Program-made: the position numbers and the translations under genes
The notes under the pieces: generated by a model
What the model was told of the DNA's origin: nothing
Databases searched by the model: none
What the model saw: the letters and a program-made list of their open reading frames with translations, nothing else
From: JAEUIX01 sp964611125
Lineage (GTDB): Bacteria > Planctomycetota > Phycisphaerae > Phycisphaerales > UBA1924
DNA length: 64,000 bases
Reading direction: 5' to 3'
Assembly (NCBI GenBank): GCA_964611125.1
Contig: CAZSZO010000008.1
Coordinates: 55,397 to 119,396 of the forward strand
Shown here: in pieces, positions 44,401-53,200 of the stretch
Layout of the letters: the number at the start of each line of letters is the position of its first letter
Position numbering within the stretch: position 1 is the stretch's first letter

Positions 44401-44630
44401 GAGTTCACGTCCTGCGCGACGTTCACAACCGGCGTGGTCCGGGGGCCGCCGGCGAAGGTGATGTTCGCCGAGCCGTTGTTGAGCGGCAGCGAGGTCCAGT
44501 TCGCCGAGGTCGTCCAATTGCTGTCGACCGCCGAGCCGCCGGTCCAGGCCTGCCCCGACGCGGCGCCGACGATCGACAGGGGTAGACCGGCGGCCAACAC
44601 CAGACGCGCAATCAATCGATGAGAGGTCAA
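41460..44630 (-). CDS. Exported beta-strand-repeat protein with Gly-Cys-ending dockerin
   Basis: The start is set at TTG 44630, with AGGAG 7 bases upstream, giving the signal peptide MTSHRLIARLVLAAGLPLSI. The 1056-residue protein consists of autotransporter-associated beta-strand repeats, e.g. GNGSLLLTGANTFSGTTTVS, GPGTLTLSGASTFAGTVQVT and GPGRLAVAAALAHTGGVTVT. The C-terminus is a two-loop dockerin: DVDGNGVIDPDDLSDFIGAF then DFNNDGFIDPDDLADYIATF, ending FGGC. The Ca-binding Asp/Asn positions are intact. Dockerins with a terminal Gly-Cys are typical of planctomycete exported proteins and are thought to anchor them; no cohesin is visible here. Probably a surface adhesin or matrix protein. Confidence 0.9.
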   Translation of the reverse strand: MTSHRLIARLVLAAGLPLSIVGAASGQAWTGGSAVDSNWTTSANWTSLPLNNGSANITFAGGPRTTPVVNVAQDVNSITFITSASGFALLGPQMLTIRSGGVSVQSAVNQILGGPVSIPVSQTWNAVNGDLLVASTSSITLNAGATLTLAQNSALRLVRLSGPSSGVGALVKNGPGRLAVAAALAHTGGVTVTDGTLQLESGGSLPDTGTVGLTGVATFDVGGQTDTIGQLVSNSSTTVVSLPSGSALTVGNGAGAAYTFAGQLTGPSTGTRFTKAGPGTLTLSGASTFAGTVQVTAGTLVISAGQRLSSSCRLSVDGGTFDPQSFTQTVDVCSATAGILGGAVSGLGTITASAFNLDGGIIRCRLEGAATLTKNNAATNLFISAPGSTYTGPTIINGGVLTTNGFNVLPDTTVVTINPPGRLEVINFDDTVAGISGAGAINVISATLAIGAGNVSSTFSGVIGDAGLTGGITKIGNGSLLLTGANTFSGTTTVSAGSLSLGDNERLANSSDVVINSPGRLIVREETIDRLTLNGGELRPAVIGTGFLRANAYDLNAGFVDARLVGPGGIVKAGTGVVTLAAANDPAFTRIDAGVLSLASDSALGAPDTDVLLNGGTLRLTAPVSITRPVLVTAPSTIECLGDVNVSDLTGGFLGSPLTKAGPGRLTISGVVSSIASLSVSAGEVNFAPLSLIQGNTLSTAAAGTLVIDSALANFGSVTNQGDLVLRGAAPRLQASALTNSGVISGSGRLAAPLSNAAAGDIRIGLGDAMHFASTNAHANAGLIEVIGGAVEFDGPLTNSASSGLIFARNGLLRFDGGLTNLGSVALSFGVTDVFGDVDNRPGAAITISGASDATFVDDVLNNGTIRTSTGGNTVFLGAVSGSGSFPGAGLVFLEGDLRPGNSPGLVTFGGDVVLGSFSTLVQEIAGSDPAQFDRTTVAGTAFLDGVLDVRLLDGFTPAGIQSFTVLSAGSVVGRFGEVRLPPGAGLAIRYTATEVRLTTCLADVDGNGVIDPDDLSDFIGAFFATPPAPETDFNNDGFIDPDDLADYIATFFGGC

Positions 44631-44798
44631 GACGAGGCTCCTGATCGGCGCGGCGACGGGGCCCAAGTCCTGGCATCGGCCCCGAGCTGGCCCCGGGGCA
44701 GGCGGGGCGATCGCGCACGCGAATCTCTGAACAATTTACCACGCGGGGCTCGGCTCGGCCAGCGCGACCCGCGGGAACGCCTCAAATCGGACCCGCAC

Positions 44799-47700
44799 TC
44801 AGCACCGACTGGCGAAATAGGTCGCGATGAAATCGGCCAGGTCGTCGCCATCCACCATGCCGTCGCCGTTGCGGTCCAGGCGCAGGTCAGGGTCGGTCCC
44901 CGGCGCGGCGAAATAGGCGCTGACATAGTCCGAGAGGTCGTCGGGGGTCACCAGACCGTCGTTGTCGAAGTCGGCGGGGCAGGGCGCCACCGCCACCAGC
45001 CAGGGCTCGCTCCCCGTTAGCGGCGATGAAGCGGTGAAGTAGACCCGGTCCCCCAGCGGCGTGATCGCGACCGGCGACGATGACAACGGCCCCGGCCAGA
45101 TGTCGGCGACCAGCCGCGTCCCGCCCGGCGTGCCGTCGGTCCGCCAGAGCTCGCGCCCCGACGGCCCGGAGTTGGCGACGAAGAACACCCCCTCGCCCGC
45201 GGCGGTGATGCCGCTCGGAGACGAGCCCCCGGGTCCGGGCCACAGATCGGTGACGATGCGCCCGCCCTCCGGCGTGCCGTCGGTCACCCACAGCTCACTC
45301 CCGCGGACGGTGTCATCAAGCGCGAAGAACACCCGCGGGCCCGCGGCGGTCATCGCGCTCGTCAGCTGCGGATTCGCCGCGGAGGTGGAGTTGGGGCGGG
45401 CGTCAAGCAGCGGCGTCAGCGCCGTCGCCTCGGCGTTGGTGATGAGCAGTTCAGCGCCCGACCCCGGGAGACCGCCGGCCACCACCACGCGGTCTCCAAG
45501 CTTCGCCAGCGTCGTGGCGCTGGCGACTGCGATGGAGGCGGCGGCATCGACGACACGGGTGGTCTCGCTGGTTCCCTCGGTCACCCACAACTGGATCGTC
45601 GGCAGCGTGACATAGAAGAACAGTCGGTCGCCGCCGTCGGAGGCGCCAGGAACAACGCGGAACGTTCCGGGGACCACGGCGTTGCTGCTGGAGCCGCCCG
45701 CGAAGTTGCGGACGATGACCGTGCCGTCAGCCGAGCCATCAGTGGCCCAGAGCGCCTGCCCGGCGCCGAAGTAGGCGCGCCCCCGGAAGGAGACGAAATC
45801 GCCGGAAAGACCGGTGGGTCGGTTGGGTGGGTTGGGGTTGCCGGCGGGCACGACTTCCGCCGTGCCGTCGGGCGTGCCGTCGCTGCGCCACAGCGTGGTG
45901 GACCGGGCGCACTGCGTGAGCACCGGCCCGGCGAAGAGCAACTGGTCATTGAGGCCGATCATGGCGCCGAAGTCGAAGGCGCCTGCGAAGTTGCGCACCA
46001 GGACGCCCGGGTTGCATGTGTCGTTCGAGACGTGCAGTCGGTTGGACGAGCCCACCCGCCCGTCGCAGTCGGCGTTGAGCGACCACAGGCGGGTGAAGAT
46101 GCGCTCGCCAACGCGGGCGTACTGGGGGCCTTCGGAACCGAACGCCGCGCCCGGGCCGACATCCGGACAGGGGACGGTCCCCCCGGCGGTTCCATTGGTG
46201 CGCCAGCGCTCCAGCGACCGCTCCGGGGTGCGGGCGGTGAAGGTGACGAGGCGGTCGCCCTCGAGGGGCACGTCCAGGGGGACATAGTTGAAGGGCGATG
46301 AGTCGGACCGCTCGCGCAGGCCCGGACGGGCGAGCCGGACGGTGCCCGGGGCGGTCCCGTCGGTGATCCATACCTCGAAGCGGTCGGAGATGGTCGGGTT
46401 CTGCACCACGAAGACAAGGCGGTCGCCGAGGGTTCCCAGTGGCCTGAACGTGATCGTGGGCGAGGTCGTGAAGTTGAAACTGGTGATCGCCCGCGTGCCG
46501 GCTGGGGAGCCATCGGTCCGCCACAGCTGAAAGGACGACTGCGCCCGCGCGACGAAGTACGCCAGCGCGCCGCCCGGGCCGCGCGTCACGCCGAGGATGT
46601 TCTGCGGGTCGGCGTTGGTCGGCGTCACCACGACGGTGCCGGCGGTGGTCCCATCGCCGGCGAAGATGCCGTTCCCCCCTGAGCTGAATCCGCGCCAGAC
46701 CAGTCGGCCGTCGAGCGCCGCCAGCGGCTGCACGGGGTCGACATTGGGACTGTTGTTGGATTGGGCGAGCGGCACCGTTCCCGCCCACTGGGCGAGGGCG
46801 GTGCCCGAAGGGGTTCCATCGCTGATCCAGAGGCGGGCTGAGAGGCCGCCGTCGAGGATCGCCAGGAAGCCCAGGCGGGAGCCATCCCACACGGGCGTGC
46901 GCAGGGTCGTGTTGGTGGTGAAGGTGGTCAGCTGGCGCGTGCCCGCTTCGGTTCCGTCGGTCGTCCAGAGGTTGAAGGACTGACTGTTGGCCGCGGCGAA
47001 GAAGAACGCCTCGCCGGTCTCGCCGCGCGGAGCGATCCAGGAGATGCCCCCGGCGCCATTGGCCTGGAACAGGGCCTTCACCAACGTGGTGTTGTCCGGG
47101 AGGCCGCGCGTCGACCAAAGCTCGATCATGTTTGCACTGCGGCGCTGGAAAAACACACGATCTCCGGCGGCCCGAGGCAGAGGCAGCGTGGAGACGTTGG
47201 CCTCGCCCAACGCGACTGTTCCAGAGGCTGTCCCGTCGGTGCTGAGCAGGAGCAGCCCGTTGGGATCACCTGTCGAGAGCGACAGCGGCAGCACGAGGCG
47301 CGATCCGACGCGCGCGCCGGGGAGCAGGTTGTTCCCGGAACTGCGATTCGCGCCCGGCCGGATGCCCGTGCGGAGCGTCTCGAAGACCTGCGGGGCCTCG
47401 CCGGGCCCGCTGGCGCCCCACAAGAGGGTGTTCAGCACGAAGACGATCCGCTCGTTGTCAGCGGGGCCGGCGACCCCGAAGACATCGAACGGCGGCTGGC
47501 GCGAGTCGCTGTTGCTGAAGTGGCCAATGGGCGCGGTCCCCGCCGGTGTGCCGTCGGTCCGCCATATCTGGGAGCCGTGGGTGGGGTCGAACGCGACAAA
47601 GTAGAGCCCGGACGCGCCCGAACCGTTGGGGCCGCTGCCGCCGCTCGTCGGCCCCTCGCCGAAGGTGGAGCCGAAGGCGACCGTTGTCGGGTTCAGGTCG

Positions 47701-47807
47701 GCGACCTGCCGGGCGACCTGAGCCCCGGCTGGCGCGACGCCGCCGACGCCGGCAAGGAGCAGGGCGGCCAGAGCCGACGACCACGCGATTGATGGGCGGT
47801 TGCGCAT
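44799..47807 (-). CDS. Exported ELWxxDGT-repeat protein with dockerin
   Basis: A 1002-residue protein with signal peptide MRNRPSIAWSSALAALLLAG, then GVGGVAPAGAQ. It carries about 14 repeats of the ELWxxDGT type, e.g. QIWRTDGTPAGTA, NLWTTDGTEAGTR, RLWISDGTPSGTA and ELWRTDGTPGGTR, which together should fold as beta propellers. The C-terminus is a dockerin with two loops, DFDNDGLVTPDDLSDYVSAY and DRNGDGMVDGDDLADFIATY, ending ASRC. This differs slightly from the Gly-Cys end of its neighbour at 41460. The two genes are on the same strand, 168 bases apart, and may be co-regulated. A CACAGT-N6-ATG arrangement precedes the start. Function unknown; probably surface display. Confidence 0.9.
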   Translation of the reverse strand: MRNRPSIAWSSALAALLLAGVGGVAPAGAQVARQVADLNPTTVAFGSTFGEGPTSGGSGPNGSGASGLYFVAFDPTHGSQIWRTDGTPAGTAPIGHFSNSDSRQPPFDVFGVAGPADNERIVFVLNTLLWGASGPGEAPQVFETLRTGIRPGANRSSGNNLLPGARVGSRLVLPLSLSTGDPNGLLLLSTDGTASGTVALGEANVSTLPLPRAAGDRVFFQRRSANMIELWSTRGLPDNTTLVKALFQANGAGGISWIAPRGETGEAFFFAAANSQSFNLWTTDGTEAGTRQLTTFTTNTTLRTPVWDGSRLGFLAILDGGLSARLWISDGTPSGTALAQWAGTVPLAQSNNSPNVDPVQPLAALDGRLVWRGFSSGGNGIFAGDGTTAGTVVVTPTNADPQNILGVTRGPGGALAYFVARAQSSFQLWRTDGSPAGTRAITSFNFTTSPTITFRPLGTLGDRLVFVVQNPTISDRFEVWITDGTAPGTVRLARPGLRERSDSSPFNYVPLDVPLEGDRLVTFTARTPERSLERWRTNGTAGGTVPCPDVGPGAAFGSEGPQYARVGERIFTRLWSLNADCDGRVGSSNRLHVSNDTCNPGVLVRNFAGAFDFGAMIGLNDQLLFAGPVLTQCARSTTLWRSDGTPDGTAEVVPAGNPNPPNRPTGLSGDFVSFRGRAYFGAGQALWATDGSADGTVIVRNFAGGSSSNAVVPGTFRVVPGASDGGDRLFFYVTLPTIQLWVTEGTSETTRVVDAAASIAVASATTLAKLGDRVVVAGGLPGSGAELLITNAEATALTPLLDARPNSTSAANPQLTSAMTAAGPRVFFALDDTVRGSELWVTDGTPEGGRIVTDLWPGPGGSSPSGITAAGEGVFFVANSGPSGRELWRTDGTPGGTRLVADIWPGPLSSSPVAITPLGDRVYFTASSPLTGSEPWLVAVAPCPADFDNDGLVTPDDLSDYVSAYFAAPGTDPDLRLDRNGDGMVDGDDLADFIATYFASRC

Positions 47808-48250
47808 GAGTTCACTGTGCCGCGCGGCGATCGCGCCGTCAAGCGGCGTTGGGGGACCAGGCGCAATTTCGCAAGGACTGAGTGCTCAGGTGGGTCGATT
47901 GCTCAGGGAGATCACCCGGGCTGGTGATTTACGAGGGCGGGCGCCTGACCGATGCGGTCTGGAGGCAGCGGACGGTCGCCACCCCGCCGGTGTGGTTGCG
48001 CGGTGCGGGCATCCACAACAGGTTGTGAGTCGATGGACAGGGGGAGCAAGGGCCTTTGTGCTGCGGAGGAGCGGGGCGGTCGGCAAACGGCCGTGGGGGC
48101 GGCCCGGCGAGTTGACCCCCTCCCCCTCAGCGGTAAGATCCCCTCCCCGCGCGGGGCTGGCCGAAGGGTTGACCGCGCGCGGGCTTCGATCTTTCCACCG
48201 TTTCGGGCCTTCCCGGATCGCAGAAGGCTCGTCGCCAAACGAAGAGTCCC
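47808..48250. other. Intergenic region upstream of tRNA-Thr
   Basis: About 440 bases separate the divergent ELWxxDGT gene and tRNA-Thr. No coding frame with a credible product is seen, and no clear promoter pair stands out, although the promoter of the tRNA-Thr/tuf unit is expected here. Confidence 0.4.
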
Positions 48251-48322
<72 letters not shown>

Positions 48323-48605
48323 CTTTTGTGTTTGGCCTTTGGGCGCCCGCGCTGGCGGCGGTCGCCGGGGGGTCGGAGGTCGGGGGTCGAAGTCGGCCGG
48401 TGGGGCGAGTGGTCGCGGCACGGTAGCGCGGCAACAATCAGCCCTCATGGCGGGCCGCCTGCCGGGTCCGGGGCGGATGTCGGGGCGGATGTCGGTTTTG
48501 CAGTCGTTGGCGGTTGGGCGAAAGACGCCCCTCCCGCTCTTCCATACAGAGCGTGAACAGAGCTTGAACACGCGTCAGCATTGTCTTTAGAGAAGGAAGC
48601 GAGTC

Positions 48606-49808
48606 ATGGCCAAGGGCACATTCACACGCAACAAGCCCCACGTCAACGTCGGCACCATCGGTCACATTGACCACGGCAAGTCGACGCTCACCGCCGCGCT
48701 CTCGGCCCGCTCGGCCGCCAAGTTCGGCGGTCAGATCAAGAGCTACGCCGAAATCACCAAGGGCGGCACGGTCCGCGACGGCAATAAGACCGTGACGATC
48801 CACTCGTCGCACACCGAGTACGAGACGGCCAAGCGTCACTACGCCCACGTCGACTGCCCCGGCCACGCCGACTTCGTCAAGAACATGATCACCGGCGCCG
48901 CTCAGATGGACGGCGCCATCCTGGTCGTCTCGGCCGCTGACGGCCCGATGCCGCAGACCCGCGAGCACGTGCTGCTGGCCCGCCAGGTCGGCGTGCCCTA
49001 CATCGTGGTGTTCCTCAACAAGGTCGACCTGGTTGACGATCCCGAGTTGCTCATGCTGGTCGAGGAGGAAGTCCGCGACCTGCTGAAGAAGTACAACTTC
49101 CCGGGCGACAAGACCCCGGTCATCAAGGGCCAGTCGAAGGCCGCCCTCGAGAACCCCAAGGACGACACGATCTGCAAGCCCATCGATGAGCTCCTCGACG
49201 CCATCGACAGCTACATCCCCGAGCCCCAGCGCGAGATCGACAAGCCCTTCCTCATGTCGGTCGAAGACGTCTTCTCGATCAAGGGCCGCGGCACCGTGGC
49301 CACCGGCCGCATCGATCGCGGGATCGTCAAGGTCGGCGACGAAGTCGAGATCGTCGGCATCCGCAAGGACATCGGCAAGACGATCGTCACCGGCGTTGAA
49401 ATGTTCCAGAAGACCCTCGACTCCGGCCAGGCCGGCGACAACGTGGGCGCCCTGCTCCGCGGCGTCGAGAAGGAAGGCATCGAGCGCGGCCAGGTGCTCT
49501 GCAAGCCGGGCTCCATCAAGCCCCACACCAAGTTCAAGGGCGAGGTCTACGTCCTGAGCAAGGACGAAGGCGGCCGCCACACCCCGTTCTTCTCGAACTA
49601 CAAGCCCCAGTTCTACTTCCGCACCACCGACGTCACCGGCGCCGTCACGCTGCCCGCGGGCGTCGAGATGTGCATGCCCGGCGACAACGTGACCCTCAAC
49701 GTCGACCTGCAGGGCAAGCCGGTCGCCATGGAGAAGGGCCTCCGCTTCGCCGTGCGTGAAGGCGGCCGCACCGTGGGCTCGGGCGTCGTGACTGAGATCA
49801 TCGAGTAA
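48606..49808 (+). CDS. tuf: Translation elongation factor EF-Tu
   Basis: A 400-residue GTPase that carries aminoacyl-tRNA to the ribosome. It starts at ATG 48606 with AGAAGGAAG upstream. The G domain has GHIDHGKST (P-loop, residues 19-26), DCPGHADF (switch II with the catalytic His) and NKVD. Domains 2 and 3 are normal, with GRGTVATGRIDRGIVKVGDE, RGQVLCKPG and REGGRTVGSGVVTEIIE. Switch I is unusual: where nearly all EF-Tu proteins have RGITI, this one reads KTVTI (residues 60-64) inside a diverged loop (ITKGGTVRDGN), with the key Thr kept. Other lengths are standard. A strong terminator follows the gene, so it is transcribed with tRNA-Thr at most. Confidence 0.97.
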   Translation: MAKGTFTRNKPHVNVGTIGHIDHGKSTLTAALSARSAAKFGGQIKSYAEITKGGTVRDGNKTVTIHSSHTEYETAKRHYAHVDCPGHADFVKNMITGAAQMDGAILVVSAADGPMPQTREHVLLARQVGVPYIVVFLNKVDLVDDPELLMLVEEEVRDLLKKYNFPGDKTPVIKGQSKAALENPKDDTICKPIDELLDAIDSYIPEPQREIDKPFLMSVEDVFSIKGRGTVATGRIDRGIVKVGDEVEIVGIRKDIGKTIVTGVEMFQKTLDSGQAGDNVGALLRGVEKEGIERGQVLCKPGSIKPHTKFKGEVYVLSKDEGGRHTPFFSNYKPQFYFRTTDVTGAVTLPAGVEMCMPGDNVTLNVDLQGKPVAMEKGLRFAVREGGRTVGSGVVTEIIE

Positions 49809-49836
49809 GGCGACGATCGCACAAGTGTTTCTGACA

Positions 49837-49865
49837 GGCCCGCGGCGATTGCCGCGGGCCTTTTT
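49837..49865 (+). terminator. Rho-independent terminator after tuf
   Basis: A perfect 10-base stem ggcccgcggc / gccgcgggcc with loop gatt is followed by TTTTT, 28 bases after the tuf stop codon. Confidence 0.95.
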
Positions 49866-50219
49866 CATTGGGATACCCGTTTCAGGCCGGGGATCGCCAA
49901 GAGATCGGGCCGACGGGTATTGGCGCGACAGCAGGGTGCGACCGTCTCACCTGAGCGGTTCGGCGCGCTCCGACCGCAGCTCGCGGCCGAGGGGTCGCCC
50001 CAGACGCCATGCGAACGTCGTGACGCTCGGCGCCGGGAAGCAGGTCCCGTGTTTCGGGTGTCGTCGCGGTATTGCGGAAGTTTGCGGCGCTCGCCCCCTC
50101 CGGATTCCGCTTGAGGTCGGAACCGTCGTGGTCGTGTCGCTTCGCCGCTTGGGTGCGGCGCGGCCGCGCCGGACTACTTGGCAGGCCTCGCCCCATCCTG
50201 CCGCAGGGAAACCACACCC
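49866..50219. other. Intergenic region before the metzincin gene
   Basis: About 350 bases without a credible gene. The promoter of the following gene should lie here, but no clear -35/-10 pair was recognised. Confidence 0.4.
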
Positions 50220-53200
50220 ATGAGCCGCACACCATGCTTGCGTCTGAAATCACTCCCGCTCCGCTCGCTCGTGTTCGCGGCGGTTGCGTCGGGCGTCTGG
50301 CTGACCAGCCATTCCGCCAGCGCCCAGAGCGTGTACCCCTACCCGTCCAGCTTCCCCGATTACCAGTTGTGGCCCCGGGCCATCAGCGTTGATGGTTCGG
50401 TGGTCGTGGGGCGGCTGGCGGTGCACTATCAAACCGGCGTCGGCGCGGCGGGGCGGTGGTCGCCGACGCTCGGCATCGTCGGGGGCGTGCTGCCGTTGCA
50501 CCTCCAAGCCTTCAACTCGGTCGCCACGGGCGTCAGCGAGAACGGCGAGGTGATCGCGGGCAATGTCCGGCTCGGATCGGGGCAGGACACCAATGAGATA
50601 TTCGTGACGAGCAACATTGCGTTCGGGCTGGTGAACCCGTTCGAGGGCGAGCCGCCCCTCGAAGCCGCGCCCAACGGGTGCCTCAGCGCCGACGGCCAGC
50701 GGCTCGCCGGCCATGCTCGAGTCTTCAATCCGACCACCTTCCAGACCACCTCTTGGGCGTTCAACATGGGCCCGTTCACGCCGTTTGTGCCGTTCATGAT
50801 CAGGCAAAGCACCACCTCCAGACCCGAAGTCGCCGCCATGGCGGCGGCCGGCAACGACATGGCCGGCACGGTGTCGGTCTTCGGCGAGGGCGGGAGTCAG
50901 TCGGCATGGCACTACGGGCCCCTTGCCGACGACCTGTTCACGAGCGGAATCGGGGCCCAGGGCGTGGCCATCAGCGCCGATGGAAGCGTCATGGCCGCCG
51001 ACGTTGGTTACCTCGGGGAGAGCGGCCTTCGCAAGCGCGTGCACATCATCGGCGGCCCCAACGCCGGCGAGCTGCCCAACCCGTTCCCAGGCAACATCAT
51101 GGAATGCACCGCCATGAGCGCCGACGCTCAAACCCTGTGCGGGATCTGGTACAACTCCTCCAACCCCGGCGGGCCGGCGTTTGATGGGTGGATCTGGAAG
51201 CCCGGGCTCGGCGTCGTCGGCGCACGCCAGCACCTCGGTTCACTGCCCGGCGTCGACCTCAGCAACTTCGTCAGGCTCTGGATCACCGCGGTCTCCATGG
51301 ACGGCATGGTCCTCGCCGGCATCGGCTTCCAGACCGACGGCCACTTCCGCTCGGTCATCATCGATCTCCGCAAGGACACCGACGGCGACGGCCTCTACGA
51401 CCACTGGGAGACCGACGGCGTGCCGTACATCTCCAGGCTTGACGGCGTCCAACGGCTCATCCTCCCCGGCGCCAACCCGCTGCGCAAGGACATCTACGTC
51501 GAGATCGACGCCATGCAGGGGCTCGGGCCCTCCGAAGGCGCACTCCAGCGCGTGCGCGACGCCTTCTCCAACGCCCCCGTCCCTGCGCCGGACGCGCCCG
51601 GCGGCCTCTCCGGCATCGCGCTGCACGCCGAGGTGGACGACCAGAACATCCCTGTGAGCGACCTGCTGTTCGATGCCGTGCCGTACCAGACGTACAAGTC
51701 CTTTTACTTCGGCACGGCGGCCGAGCGCGAGGACCTCTACGACAGCGAAGTGATCCTCAAGACCAAGAAGAGCATCTATCGATACGCGTTCTTCTGCCGC
51801 AAGATCGTCGGGAACTACCTGGGCGTGGCGGAGTGCCCCGAAGAGCTCGACGCCTTCGGCCGTCGGCAGGGCGGCGACGACCTCATGATCGGCCTGGGAA
51901 CGTACACGCCGCCGCCGGGCGTCACGATGGAGGACATCCAAGCCGCGGCGTTCATGCACGAGCTTGGCCACACCCTGGGCCTCTGGCACGGGGGCGTGAA
52001 CAAGAAGCAGACCTTCAACCCCAACCACTACAGCGTGATGAACCCCCTGTGGGCGGGCGTGCGGAGGTTCGGGCCGCGGGATCGGACTCCGCACCTCCAG
52101 CTGGACTACTCGCGCCGCGCGCTCAACGTCCTCAACGAGGACCTCCTCTTCGAGTTCGAGGGGATCGGCGGCGACCCGAGCGTCCGCGTGCCCATCGTCG
52201 TCCGCGCCCCGATCACCGAGGGGCTCTGCCTCGAACCGCCCACCAACAACGGCGTCTGCCACCGCACGAACGAACAGAACATCCTCTACACGTGCATCAA
52301 CTTCGTGCCCATGGGCGGTCCCGTCGATTGGGACAACGACCGCATCATCTCGCAGGACACCCCGGTCTGCGCCGATCCCAACGGGCTCGAGAGCCACTCG
52401 CACCACGATGTCATGGAGAGCCTCAACGAGTGGGCGATGATCGTCTACTCGTTCAAGGGTTCGCCGATGGCCAACGGCGAGTTCCTCCAAGGCATCAGCA
52501 TTGATCCTTGCAGCACCGAAGCCGAAGAGACCTTCCTGGCCACGCTGCCCGCCGCCCCGCCCGACGACCCCTGCACCGGCCTTCCCCCCGCCGTGGCGAC
52601 GCCGGAGCCGCCGACCGCCTTTACGTGCGGCTCGCAGGTCGACCCGGTGAAGTTCACCGTCGACTTCGTCGGCGCCGGCCCCGCCCTCGCCCAGTGGCGC
52701 TGGTGGAACGCCGCGCTCCCGGTCCCCGCGTGGGTCAACTTCACCGAGGGGGTCATCCCCGGCGGCTCGGTCGTCGTCCACGGCAGCACCAGCAGGACGC
52801 TCACGTTGGAGACGCCCCGCATCGCTGATTTCGGCACAAACTCCGTGCTCATTTCCTGCCGCATCACCGACGCCTGCGGCCTCTCGGCCGACAGCCCGCC
52901 GAGTATGCTCAGCCTCGGCGAGGTCGCCGCTTCCTTCGGATCGCCCGAATCCGCCGGGACGTGTCCGTACGGCTCCGCCGAGTTCGCCGTGAGCGACACG
53001 GTTCTGAGCGGTCCCATCTCCTACCAGTGGGTGCTCTTGCGCGGGACCACGGAGATCCTGGTTGACGGCAGGATGCCCGGCGGCACGGTCGTGACCGGCG
53101 CGAACGGGCCCACGCTGCAGTTCTCCAGCGTCGCTCCCTCTGACTTCGACGATCCGTGGACGGCCGTGGCCTGCCGGCTCTCCAACTCGTGCGGCGAGTT

